From Gordonia alkanivorans NBRC 16433 (GTDB lineage: Bacteria; Actinomycetota; Actinomycetes; Mycobacteriales; Mycobacteriaceae), in the NCBI RefSeq assembly GCF_000225505.1, contig NZ_BACI01000060.1:115052-179051 (forward strand): DNA of 64,000 nucleotides. The letters are read 5' to 3'. The translations under genes were made by a program, and so were the position numbers. Shown one piece after another: positions 54,353 through 63,060 of this stretch. Below the pieces are notes generated by a model. That model saw only the letters and a list, made by a program, of their open reading frames with translations, made no database searches and was not told the origin of the DNA. Every line of letters begins with the position of its first letter. Position 1 is the stretch's first letter.

Positions 54353-55414
54353 ATGGCCAACTCCTTCGACCGTCGGTCGTTTCTCCGCTATTCGATGATG
54401 GGCGGCGCAGCCGCCGGTGCCCTCGGTCTGACCGGCGCGTTGTCGGCGTGCAGTTCCGGCGGTACCGCGAGCGGGGGCACGAGCTCGACCAACCCGAAGG
54501 TGCAGCTGTCGTGGCAGAAGAACATCGAGTTCGCGGGTGAGTACTTCGCCATCGAGAACGGCTACTTCGAGGAGGAAGGTCTCGGCACGCCCGAGCTGAT
54601 CACCGGCGGTGGTGCGGGTACGGGCGTCGAGAATGGTCTGACGTCGAACAAGGTGTGGATCGGAATGTCCTCGCCGCAGCTGACCGCGCCGGTGATCCTG
54701 CAGGGCGCAAAGCTGATGACCGTCGCCGCGACGTTCCAGCGCAACCCGTTCTGCATCGTGTCGTCGGCCGACAAGCCCATCCTCGGTCCCGAGGACATGA
54801 AAGGCCGCAAGATCGGCGTCCAGGCGACCAACGAGAACGTCTTCCAGGCGCTGCTCACCGCCAACAACATGACCGAGGCCGACATCCAGAAGATCACTGT
54901 CCAGTACGACCCGACGCCGCTGAAGAACGGTGAGGTCGACGGCTGGGTCAGCTATGTGACGAACGAGCCGATCACCTTGGAGGAAAGCGGCTTCCCGAAT
55001 GCCAACTTCCTGTTCGCCGACTTCAACCTGCCGCTCGTCGCCGAGACCCTGGTCGTCCGGCAGGACACCATCGACAACGAGCGCGACAAGGTGAAGGCGT
55101 TCCTCAAGGCGGACATCAAGGGTTGGTACGACGCGGTCGCCGACCCGGCGGGGTCGGCGCGGCTCGCGGTCACCAAGTACGGCAAGGACCTCGGTCTGGA
55201 CGAAGCCGAACAGACCAAGGAGGCCATTGCCCAGAACACCCTCGTCGTCTCCGCGGACACCAAGGCCAATGGCCTGCTCACGATGACCGACGAACTGATC
55301 GCGCAGAACATCGAAGCCCTGGGCAAGGGCGGTTTTGCCATCAAGGCCGAGCAGATCTTCGACATGTCGCTCGTCAAGGAGGTCTACGAGGAGAACCCCG
55401 ACCTGAAGAAGTGA
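54353..55414 (+). CDS. ABC substrate-binding lipoprotein, NMT1/THI5-like, Tat signal
   Basis: The 353-residue product has a twin-arginine signal (DRRSFLRYSMMGG) and a lipobox-like LSAC, so it is probably exported folded and lipid-anchored. The mature part follows the NMT1/THI5 and SsuA pattern: WQKNIEFAGEYFAIENGYFEEEGL, then GMKGRKIGVQATNENVF-like and VDGWVSYVTNEPITLEESG. NMT1-like proteins bind pyrimidines of thiamine synthesis or aliphatic sulfonates; the ligand cannot be told. GAAAGG precedes the ATG. Confidence 0.9.
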   Translation: MANSFDRRSFLRYSMMGGAAAGALGLTGALSACSSGGTASGGTSSTNPKVQLSWQKNIEFAGEYFAIENGYFEEEGLGTPELITGGGAGTGVENGLTSNKVWIGMSSPQLTAPVILQGAKLMTVAATFQRNPFCIVSSADKPILGPEDMKGRKIGVQATNENVFQALLTANNMTEADIQKITVQYDPTPLKNGEVDGWVSYVTNEPITLEESGFPNANFLFADFNLPLVAETLVVRQDTIDNERDKVKAFLKADIKGWYDAVADPAGSARLAVTKYGKDLGLDEAEQTKEAIAQNTLVVSADTKANGLLTMTDELIAQNIEALGKGGFAIKAEQIFDMSLVKEVYEENPDLKK

Positions 55415-55474
55415 CCGGCCCTATCATTGGTGCACGGTCGATGGCCGTACAGCCGATGAGCAAGGGAGCAGGCG

Positions 55475-55663
55475 ATGTCGGACTTCATCCGCAAGATCAA
55501 GGAAGAGGCCAGGGCCGTCTCGGCTGCCATCGACCAGGAACTGACCGTCCTCGAAGGAGTCCCCGGGTACGACCCGCTCGCGGATGACACCGACGAGTCG
55601 TCCGACGAGTCGGCGTCCGTCGAACCTGCGTCCGTCGAATCAGGGGACGAGACGACCAAGTAG
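55475..55663 (+). CDS. small acidic hypothetical protein
   Basis: The 62-residue product has a short helical start (MSDFIRKIKEEARAVSAAID) and a very acidic, Ser-rich tail (DDTDESSDESASVEP). It has a clear AAGGGAGCAG site before the ATG and lies 60 nt after the ABC operon, on the same strand. Codon usage is typical. No family or function is recognised; it may be an accessory of the transporter or unrelated. Confidence 0.6.
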   Translation: MSDFIRKIKEEARAVSAAIDQELTVLEGVPGYDPLADDTDESSDESASVEPASVESGDETTK

Positions 55664-55735
55664 AGACGACGCGGCAGACACGACGCAGCGGCCGTCGGGC
55701 GGGTGGTCCCGCCCGACGGCCGTCGGGCGTTGCGC

Positions 55736-56659
<924 letters not shown>

Positions 56660-56660
56660 C

Positions 56661-56666
56661 TACACT
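56661..56666 (+). promoter_or_regulatory. -10 element of the TetR gene (TACACT)
   Basis: TACACT lies directly before operator 2, which would cover the expected start of transcription and so allow autorepression. Confidence 0.35.
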
Positions 56667-56667
56667 A

Positions 56668-56683
56668 GAGAACGATCGTTCCC
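56668..56683. promoter_or_regulatory. operator 2, GAGAAC-N4-GTTCCC
   Basis: The same motif as operator 1 with one mismatch, 35 bp away centre to centre; its core GAACGATCGTTC is a perfect 12-bp palindrome. Confidence 0.6.
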
Positions 56684-56725
56684 CGCGCAAGGGGTAACCA
56701 GGAAATCGGGTGAGGATGGTGCGTC

Positions 56726-57298
56726 GTGGCAGCTTCGGAGAACACCGCGGTCGACCCGCGAGAGCGGGTCATTCGGGCCGCGGATGAACTGTTCAACGCC
56801 TATGGGGTGCATGCGGTCGGGATGGACAAGGTCCGTGACGCCGCAGGTGTCTCGCTCAAGAAGATCTACTCGCTGTTCCCCTCCAAGGAGGCCCTGATCC
56901 TCGCGGTCCTCGACGATCGAACCCGGCAATGGAATGCGGGTGTCGCCGCCCGCACAGAAGATTTGTCGACGCCGCGGGAGAAGCTGCTGGCCATCTTCGA
57001 CTTCCTGCTCGAATGGTTCGGTACCGACGAGTTCCGGGGGTGCGCGTTCATCAATGCCTATGGGGAGCTGGGCGGGGAGTTGCCGTCGGTGGTCGAGGCG
57101 GTGCGCAAGCAGAAGTGCGCATTCCAGGACTACGTGGCCGGCCTGGTCGAGGAGCTCGGCGGGCCGTCGCAGCTGGCTGCTCAGCTGGCGATCCTGGCGG
57201 AGGGGGCCCAGACGACGGCGGCGATCGCCGGCACTGCGCAGGCGGCCGGTGACGCGCGGAGTGCTGCGGAAACCCTGATCGACCAGGCTCTCGGCTGA
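56726..57298 (+). CDS. TetR-family regulator
   Basis: The 190-residue product has the N-terminal TetR helix-turn-helix: RVIRAADELFNAYGVHAVGMDKVRDAAGVSLKKIYSLFPSKEALI. The C-terminal ligand domain is helical. GAGGATGGTGC precedes the GTG. Two operators in the shared intergenic region fit autorepression and control of the divergent haloperoxidase. The inducer is unknown; a lipophilic or peroxide ligand is only a guess. Confidence 0.9.
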   Translation: MAASENTAVDPRERVIRAADELFNAYGVHAVGMDKVRDAAGVSLKKIYSLFPSKEALILAVLDDRTRQWNAGVAARTEDLSTPREKLLAIFDFLLEWFGTDEFRGCAFINAYGELGGELPSVVEAVRKQKCAFQDYVAGLVEELGGPSQLAAQLAILAEGAQTTAAIAGTAQAAGDARSAAETLIDQALG

Positions 57299-57543
57299 AT
57301 TGTTCGTTCGATTGAAGGAATGTCACCAACCGCATTGTTAGTGGGTCATCTGAACCAATTCGTGAGACATTATTCGCAATAAATCTCGCGAGAACAAAAT
57401 TGAGCCATCATCTTGACCTGGGGAAACAGAATCGTTCCGAATCTTCGATTTGGTCTGCTAATGTCCCGGCGTAATCAATTCGTTGTGAGGTGCTTCGGGG
57501 GGGCATTGGAACACAGCGGATCTCGGGCTGGGAAAGGTGCACA

Positions 57544-58104
57544 ATGCGATTCACCGAGGTGGCGACGGCGGGATTCGGGCTGGCAGCGGCAGCCGCGATG
57601 ACATTCTCCGGATCGGGAGGCGCGTCCGCGCTGCTGTTGATTCCGGCCTCGTTCACCCACACCCAGTCGCTCAGTGATGGAACGCTGACGGTGAAGGTGA
57701 ACAACAACACGTCGTCGTCGGTGAAGTGCAATTTGTCCGTCCACGAGGCGAGCAAGGAGGCGCAGGTCAACCTGGCAGTCGCCAAGGTGAACACCCACCT
57801 CGCCGGCGGGGTCAGCGATACGCTTCTCGCCGCGGCGCGCCAGGAAGTCGAGGCCGACGCGCTGAAGGTGGTGTGGACCAAGAAGTCGATCTCGTCGAAC
57901 GGTTCGGCCACGGCCACGTGGAAATCCGGGCGTGCCGACACGTCCTACGTGATCTATCAGGATTGCTCTTCCGATTCGCTTTTGGGTCTGACGTTCAGCG
58001 GCCTCGCGCAGGTCTACAAGGTGACCGGAACCGGCAAGTCCCCTGACTCGCCGGACGCGGGCAATGGCAGCCTCGGCGGCCTGTTCGGCGGTCTGCTCGG
58101 ATAG
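57544..58104 (+). CDS. secreted protein of unknown family, paralogue 1
   Basis: The 186-residue product has a signal peptide (AGFGLAAAAAMTFSGSGGASA), then a roughly 130-residue domain with HTQSLSDGTLTVKV, two cysteines (KCNLSVHEASKEAQ, QDCSSD), VVWTKKSISSNGSATATW and GLAQVYKVTGTGK. A short Pro/Asp linker leads to the tail GNGSLGGLFGG. The next gene encodes a paralogue with the same domain and tail. It has a GGAAAGG site before the ATG. An AT-rich stretch lies upstream. Confidence 0.8.
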   Translation: MRFTEVATAGFGLAAAAAMTFSGSGGASALLLIPASFTHTQSLSDGTLTVKVNNNTSSSVKCNLSVHEASKEAQVNLAVAKVNTHLAGGVSDTLLAAARQEVEADALKVVWTKKSISSNGSATATWKSGRADTSYVIYQDCSSDSLLGLTFSGLAQVYKVTGTGKSPDSPDAGNGSLGGLFGGLLG

Positions 58105-58311
58105 TTCAGCGGTCGTTGGGGAGGCGGGCGGGGCTCGTCGGCTCACCGTCGATTCGGCGTGGTGACTCGCGCGCCGGTCATGTTGCGGCTCTGGGCACAT
58201 CGTCGTGCCCGCTTGAACCAGAACAAACAGTTCCCCGACGTCGTCGATTCGTCGGGCTCACCCGACGACACATGTTGTGGGGCAATGAATCATGCGTAGG
58301 AAAGGGATCAG

Positions 58312-58935
58312 ATGCGGTTTTCACGCTTGGCACTGACGGGAATCGGAATGGCGGCCGGCGCCGCGGTGGCATTCACCGGAAGCGGAGAGGCGTCGGCGGC
58401 ACTGCTGTTGCCGTCGTCGTACCCGCACACCCAGTCGCTCACCAACGGCACGCTGACAGTGAACGTGGGCAATGAGACGTCGAAGACGGCCACCTGCTGG
58501 CTGTCCATCCACGACGCGAGCAAGGAGACTCAGCTCGGTCTGCGCGTCGCCGCCGTCAACGCGATCATCGCCTCAGGTATCGAGTCCACGGTGCTCGACA
58601 ATGCCCGGGCCGACGCGGCCGCCGGGGCGCTGAGGATCGTGTGGTCCGGCCAGTCCGTCGCCAAGGACTCGTCGGCGACCGGCACCTGGGTCTCGAACCG
58701 GTCCGACACGTCGTGCGCGATCTACCAGGAATGCACGACGCCTGATCCGATCACCGGCCTGACGATCAACGGCCTCGCGCAGGTGTACAAGGTCACCGGC
58801 ACCGGCAAGCCGGCCGACAACGGCGGTGGTGACAACGGCGGTGGTGACAACGGCGGTGGTGACAACGGCGGTGGTGACAACGGCGGCGGCGACTCGGGCA
58901 ACGGAAGCCTGGGAAATCTGTTCGGCTCCAGCTAG
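58312..58935 (+). CDS. secreted protein of unknown family, paralogue 2 with GGGDN repeats
   Basis: The 207-residue product repeats the layout of the preceding protein: signal peptide, HTQSLTNGTLTVNV, paired cysteines (TCWLSIHDASKETQ, QECTTP), IVWSGQSVAKDSSATGTW, GLAQVYKVTGTGK, and tail GNGSLGNLFG. Its linker is expanded by five copies of a Gly-Gly-Gly-Asp-Asn repeat encoded by a 15-bp tandem repeat. GGAAAGGGATCAG precedes the ATG. The two genes are a recent tandem duplication with a linker that has changed length. Confidence 0.8.
   Translation: MRFSRLALTGIGMAAGAAVAFTGSGEASAALLLPSSYPHTQSLTNGTLTVNVGNETSKTATCWLSIHDASKETQLGLRVAAVNAIIASGIESTVLDNARADAAAGALRIVWSGQSVAKDSSATGTWVSNRSDTSCAIYQECTTPDPITGLTINGLAQVYKVTGTGKPADNGGGDNGGGDNGGGDNGGGDNGGGDSGNGSLGNLFGSS
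58816..58890 (+). repeat. 15-bp tandem repeat, five copies (GGGDN coding)
   Basis: Five units of GACAACGGCGGTGGT (the last with two changes) lie in frame inside paralogue 2 and encode its flexible linker. Confidence 0.9.
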
Positions 58936-58954
58936 TCCCACGGTCGGTGGGGGA

Positions 58955-60514
58955 TCAGGCGGCCTCGTGGTCCGTCGAACCCCCACCGGCCGAACCGGTT
59001 TCGGAAGACTCGGAGTTCTCCCGATCGCCGCCGGTGCTACTGCTCGATGAGTCGTCGCCGCCGGTCGACGAGCCGGAATCCCCGGCTCCGCTGTCACCGG
59101 AGTCCGGCTTCCCTGAACCCGAACCCGAACCCGAGCCCGAGCCCGAGCCCGATCCCGAATCCGAATCCGAATCCGAATGATCGGAATCCGGCTTGTCGGA
59201 GCTGTCAGGCCGGTCGCCGGCATCTCCGCGGTCGGGCTCACGCTCGTCAGTGGGCGTCCGGTCATCCGTGGGGACGTCATCGACCGCCGGCGGCACGGCG
59301 CCGGCCGGGACGATCCCCCGCGTTTCCGGCGGACCCCCAGGTTTCTCGGCGCCGGTCGCGACTTCGGACGGCACAGTGACGGTGTATCCGTCGCCGGGCT
59401 GGTCCTGCTTCACCGAATCCGCGGCCGTGACCGGCACCGCCGCGGTGTCGGGATTGGGTGCCTGGGTCGGGTAGTAGGCCTCGGCGAGTTCATCCCAGCG
59501 GGCGAGATCGTCCTTGTCGTAGGCGATTCCGAGTGTGTCGTAGACGGTTGCCGCCAGTAGTGCCAGGGGATGTGCCGCGTCGTACACGAGGTATGTTGTG
59601 TTGCCGCTGGTGTATTCGGTCGGGTCGCCCAGACGCTCGACGTCGCCGTAGGTGTGCGGTCCGTTGCCCGAGTGGATGGTGAGGAACCCGGCCGCGTTGA
59701 CGACGAGCGACGTGACGGGGCGGTACGCCACCCACTGGAAGTTGCTGACCGGGTCGCCGACGACGATCACCGACACGATCTTGATCTTGCCGGTGGCTTC
59801 CGGGTCGCGGGCGCCGTTGGCGTCGATCCCGGCGACCGCCACGAACGGTTTCAGCCACGGCATCGTGTCGAGCCAGGCCTTGATGCCCCATGGGCTCCGC
59901 GGGTCGGCGACCAGGACGACCATGTCCTTGCCCGGAACGAGGAAGTCGTTGTCGTAGGCCCGAGGATCCTCGGCGGCGTCGCCGAGCGCGTCGGCGCCCT
60001 GCGAAAAACCGGTGTAGACGACGAACGGGCGGTCCTCACCCATGTCGGCGAACGCGGCCATCACGGCCAGGTTCTGGTTCATCGCATGCTCTTTGGACTC
60101 GTCGTAGCCCGGAGCGAACGGTGCGAGCGTGTTCGAGCGGCCGGCGATGACGGGTCCGAAGGACTCGGGGTAGTTCACGATCAGGGTCTGCCGGTGGCCG
60201 ACGTACGGAAGGTTGCGCGGGATCAGCGTGGTGTCATTGGTCCCGGGGGTGACGACCATGATCGTGCTGTCGGGCAGGTCGGTGAAGATGTCGCTGGTGT
60301 TGTCGTGCTGCGTGGCCTCCCGCACGATCTCGCGATCGATGAGGGATTCGACGACGGCGGTGACGTTCGTCGACGCGACGGCGATCGGCACGACGGTGCC
60401 GAGAGACAACGCGCTGAGCGTCAGCGAAGTGGTTGTCGCGCGCGATGGTCTACGAGAAGATGTGGCGGTTCGCGCCGGTTGAGACCGGTGCCTTCCTCCC
60501 CGACGTGCCCCCAA
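58955..60514 (-). CDS. secreted PE-PPE-domain hydrolase with disordered acidic tail
   Basis: The 519-residue product has a basic start, a hydrophobic segment (TLSALSLGTVVPIAVAS) for export, and a PE-PPE (alpha/beta serine hydrolase) domain with MVVTPGTNDT, IVNYPESFGPV and nucleophile elbow GFSQGAD (Ser171). The last about 150 residues are disordered: Pro/Thr/Asp-rich, then SDSDSGSGSG and acidic runs. PE or PPE N-terminal domains are absent. The TTG start is supported by AGGAGGT 4 nt upstream. It may act on envelope lipids. Confidence 0.82.
   Translation of the reverse strand: MGARRGGRHRSQPARTATSSRRPSRATTTSLTLSALSLGTVVPIAVASTNVTAVVESLIDREIVREATQHDNTSDIFTDLPDSTIMVVTPGTNDTTLIPRNLPYVGHRQTLIVNYPESFGPVIAGRSNTLAPFAPGYDESKEHAMNQNLAVMAAFADMGEDRPFVVYTGFSQGADALGDAAEDPRAYDNDFLVPGKDMVVLVADPRSPWGIKAWLDTMPWLKPFVAVAGIDANGARDPEATGKIKIVSVIVVGDPVSNFQWVAYRPVTSLVVNAAGFLTIHSGNGPHTYGDVERLGDPTEYTSGNTTYLVYDAAHPLALLAATVYDTLGIAYDKDDLARWDELAEAYYPTQAPNPDTAAVPVTAADSVKQDQPGDGYTVTVPSEVATGAEKPGGPPETRGIVPAGAVPPAVDDVPTDDRTPTDEREPDRGDAGDRPDSSDKPDSDHSDSDSDSGSGSGSGSGSGSGSGKPDSGDSGAGDSGSSTGGDDSSSSSTGGDRENSESSETGSAGGGSTDHEAA
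59110..59178. repeat. hexanucleotide repeat encoding the Ser-Gly/Asp tail
   Basis: A roughly 69-bp run of degenerate CCCGAA/CCCGAG/TCCGAA units lies in the 3' part of the PE-PPE gene and encodes its Gly-Ser and Asp-Ser repeats on the minus strand. Confidence 0.8.
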
Positions 60515-60720
60515 TTGACCTCCTACAGTCGGATAAAGTCTAAGGAGCGGGGGGCTCGGGATGTGTCATCCGAATGGATTAACACCGACATCCTGACACG
60601 CATTTATCTTTGCGTCGCTAAGAGGCTGGTGTAGGCGGTTCGCCGTCGGATGAAAAGCTCGGTGTGAATCCGGGGGATCGAGGGACGTCGTACGGGTCGG
60701 AGATCGCACGATCCCGGTGG

Positions 60721-60793
60721 AGCCGCCCAGGGGAATCGAACCCCTGACCTATTCATTACGAGTGAATTGCTCTACCGACTGAGCTAGGGCGGC
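60721..60793 (-). tRNA. tRNA-Thr (anticodon CGT)
   Basis: On the minus strand the acceptor stem GCCGCCC (60793-60787) pairs with GGGCGGC (60728-60722). The D arm has AGCTCAGTCGGTAGAGC, the anticodon stem ATTCA/TGAAT encloses CTCGTAA with anticodon CGT (60760-60758), and the T arm has GTTCGATTC. CCA is not encoded. Confidence 0.96.
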
Positions 60794-60966
60794 GTGCTAC
60801 GCGAGGCAGCGCAGACGAGTCTAGCGAGTCCATCGCCCGCAACAAAAACCGGCTCCATTCGAGTGCCTCGACGTGACCCCGCCCAGAATCGCCACCTTCG
60901 CCCAGGCGCGCTGTCTGCGGCTCGCGAACCTGATCTGACCTGGCGATTCCGGCGAGCGCTCGGGGC

Positions 60967-61827
60967 TCAGAGCGGGTAGTCGGAGCCGCACACCAGCGGC
61001 ACCCGATGAGCGGGGTCGAGGGCGTTGCGGACGAGCGCGGCGACGGTCGGGGAGTAGGCCATGCCGACGTGACCGATCTTCGACGCCGGGCACACGTCCT
61101 GGATCAGCGTGTTGACGACGTTCGGGCCGGGCGTCATCAGGGTGTTCGTGTACGGGGTGGAGATCTCGTCGAAGCGGGTCGCGAAGTTGACGTAGTCGAT
61201 CGCCGGGTGCCGGGGGCCCCAGTAGCTCTGGCCGGGAGCCCGGGCCGGGAGTCGGTCGGTGATCGAGCCGACCCGCGAGGTTCCCTGGTGCGATGCCGAC
61301 AACGCGATGATGGTGTCCACCTGCGTGGCGCGGCCGGGAAGCTGTGTCACCAGCTGGGCGATCGCTCCGCCTTGGCTATGACCGATGAGGTCGACCTTGG
61401 CGGCGCCGGTCGCGGCGAGGACCTTGTCGATGAACGGCGCGACCTGCTGCGCCGCAGACCGTTCCTTGTTGCCGAGACCGCCGGTGTTGCCGCTCCACGA
61501 CGCCTGGCCGTAGGTGAGGCTGAAGACGCAGTACCCGGCGTTGGCGAGGGTCGGAGCGAGGTAGGCCCAGTTGGCGCTCTGGTTCATCGCGGTCGCGTGC
61601 AGCAGAACGATCGGGTCTCGTCCTTCCCGATCCCGGCAGTCGAACCGGTTGCTGCCGGCGGGTGACTCGGTGGCCGGACTGAGGTAGTGCTCGGCGATCG
61701 CCTTGTTCACATCTGTGGTGACGGCGAAGGGCGCGGCCTGCGCGGTGCCCGGGGCAAGCAGCACGCAGGCCGCGGCGAACGCGGCCGCGGCGGCGAGTCC
61801 TGATCGGAGACGGTTCATAGGGGACAT
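60967..61827 (-). CDS. secreted lipase/esterase (alpha/beta hydrolase)
   Basis: The 286-residue product has a cleavable signal peptide (LAAAAAFAAACVLLAPGTAQAAP) and a lipase fold: VLLHATAMNQSANWAYLAP (oxyanion region), FSLTYGQ, nucleophile elbow LIGHSQGGAIAQ, and a late GHVGMAY with the probable catalytic His. It resembles actinobacterial triacylglycerol lipases. Four cysteines (FDCRD, GYCVF, DVCPAS, LVCGSD) could pair after export. The ATG at 61827 or 61818 are both possible. It lies between tRNA-Thr and the decayed locus. Confidence 0.87.
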   Translation of the reverse strand: MSPMNRLRSGLAAAAAFAAACVLLAPGTAQAAPFAVTTDVNKAIAEHYLSPATESPAGSNRFDCRDREGRDPIVLLHATAMNQSANWAYLAPTLANAGYCVFSLTYGQASWSGNTGGLGNKERSAAQQVAPFIDKVLAATGAAKVDLIGHSQGGAIAQLVTQLPGRATQVDTIIALSASHQGTSRVGSITDRLPARAPGQSYWGPRHPAIDYVNFATRFDEISTPYTNTLMTPGPNVVNTLIQDVCPASKIGHVGMAYSPTVAALVRNALDPAHRVPLVCGSDYPL

Positions 61828-61867
61828 TGTCGCCCATGACCGTCAGGGCGACAGGCGGTCTCGCGCC

Positions 61868-61945
61868 CTACGCCAGGATTTCCGCCATCTGCGTCAGACG
61901 GATGCTGTTGCCCGACGGGTCGCGGAAGCCGGCATCGATCCCGTA
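61868..61945 (-). pseudogene. C-terminal remnant of a VOC protein
   Basis: Minus-strand translation gives YGIDAGFRDPSGNSIRLTQM followed by AEILA and a stop. FRDPSGN-IRLTQ is the typical last strand of glyoxalase-like VOC proteins, but no N-terminal part exists upstream. It lies directly beyond the AraC fragment, so this looks like the end of a deleted AraC-VOC gene pair. Confidence 0.6.
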
Positions 61946-61983
61946 CGTCCTCGGGGCTGCGTTTCCCTCCGGTGGAAATCAAG

Positions 61984-62253
61984 CTACGCGCGGACGGGTG
62001 TGACGGTCTTCTTCCCGGGTGCTGTCTTCGGGAGCTCTTCGGCCGGCGGTTTCGGCCGTTCGACACGACTGGCCGGCCCCGGCCGTGAACAGACGCGGAG
62101 CACGCATGCGGGAACGTGCGCGTACGTGGCGGCAGGCGGGAACGAATCCCGGTACGCGGTCGGCGTCTTGCCGAAGGCGCGGGTGAAGCTCGTGGTGAAC
62201 GATCCGACACTCGACAGTCCCACCGCCACGACCTCGCGACCGGCGCGCGCCAT
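61984..62253 (-). pseudogene. C-terminal remnant of an AraC regulator
   Basis: The frame gives REVVAVGLSSVGSFTTSF then TRAFGKTPTAYRDSF, the second helix-turn-helix and signature of AraC proteins. The sensor domain and first helix-turn-helix are missing, and the ATG lies 12 nt after the in-frame stop of the preceding gene. About 50 poorly conserved residues follow. It is best read as a truncated, non-functional fragment. Confidence 0.65.
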
Positions 62254-62265
62254 GTCCGGCGGTGG

Positions 62266-62847
62266 CTAGGTGTTGTCGCGACGGAGGAACTCGACGCCGC
62301 GTGGTGAGAGTGCGTAACCGACCTCGAGGCTTTCGGTCAGTCCCAGTTTCTTCAGCTTCGTGACGTCGTTCTTGAAACCGGCTCGGTCCCTGCCGAGTTC
62401 GGCGGCGAGGTCGGTGGACACGACGCCGGGCCGCCGGCCGATGAGCGCGAGGATGTCATGCGTCCAGGGCCCGTTCTGGGATCGAGTGTCCATCCGGTCG
62501 AGCCGCGAGCGGATGTCCGCGACGTCGTCGTCGGAGAGATCGTCATCGGCGCGGAGTGCGATGCGCGGGTCCTCGCCGATGCATCGGAGTCCGAGTCGAT
62601 AGGTCGGGTTGTGGGTGTTGACGCACAGGGTCGCCCGCAGGTCGTCGACAGTCTCGTAACCGGCCCGTCGCGCCTCTTTCGCGGTGATCTTTGCGGGATC
62701 GACGCGCTCCATCGACGTCACCTCGATGACGTGTGTCAGTGCGATGAAGCTCGACCCGGGTCGGATGCGGGGATGTCCCCAACGTCGGAAGGCGAGGTCG
62801 ACGGAACCGTCGGCGATCCCGCGCGCCACTGCAGCTGTGAGAAGCAC
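62266..62847 (-). CDS. ASCH/PUA-like and winged-helix protein
   Basis: The 193-residue product appears to have two parts. The first (LAFRRWGHPRIRPGSSFIALTHVIEV ... EARRAGYETVDDLRATL) resembles the ASCH RNA-binding-like fold. The second (DILALIGRRPGVVSTDLAAELGRDRAGFKNDVTKLKKLGLTES) is a winged helix. A regulatory or RNA-linked role is an inference. The GTG has TACGGT 7 nt upstream (leaderless). Its stop abuts the AraC fragment in the same frame. Confidence 0.72.
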   Translation of the reverse strand: MLLTAAVARGIADGSVDLAFRRWGHPRIRPGSSFIALTHVIEVTSMERVDPAKITAKEARRAGYETVDDLRATLCVNTHNPTYRLGLRCIGEDPRIALRADDDLSDDDVADIRSRLDRMDTRSQNGPWTHDILALIGRRPGVVSTDLAAELGRDRAGFKNDVTKLKKLGLTESLEVGYALSPRGVEFLRRDNT

Positions 62848-62854
62848 ATCTTCG

Positions 62855-62860
62855 ACCGTA
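62855..62860 (-). promoter_or_regulatory. leaderless -10 element (TACGGT)
   Basis: TACGGT on the minus strand ends 7 nt before the GTG at 62847. Confidence 0.45.
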
Positions 62861-63060
62861 GCGAGGGCGCCGCGGCTGCGCAGCCAGTCAGAACCGGTGC
62901 AGGTGATGCCTGTGGAGGATGTCTGAGATGTTGCTGAGAGCTGTTGTAGGGTGACCCGAGATCAGCGACGGCAGTGCCGGCGCCCGGGGGGTCTTCCTTT
63001 TGGTGTCGTGTCGTCGCGTGCACAACTGACGACGACGATCACCAGCCGGGAGGGGGTCTC

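Noticed and set aside
58816..58890. CRISPR-like short repeats
   Set aside because: The five 15-bp units abut each other with no spacers and encode a protein linker in frame.
59110..59178. CRISPR-like or regulatory hexamer array
   Set aside because: Contiguous degenerate hexamers inside a coding region, explained by the Ser-Gly/Asp tail.
60721..60793. tRNA-Thr as an integration site of a mobile element
   Set aside because: No integrase gene and no second copy of the tRNA 3' end were seen on either side.
61984..62253. Functional small AraC protein
   Set aside because: Only the second helix-turn-helix is present, there is no ribosome-binding site, and the neighbouring VOC gene is also a fragment.
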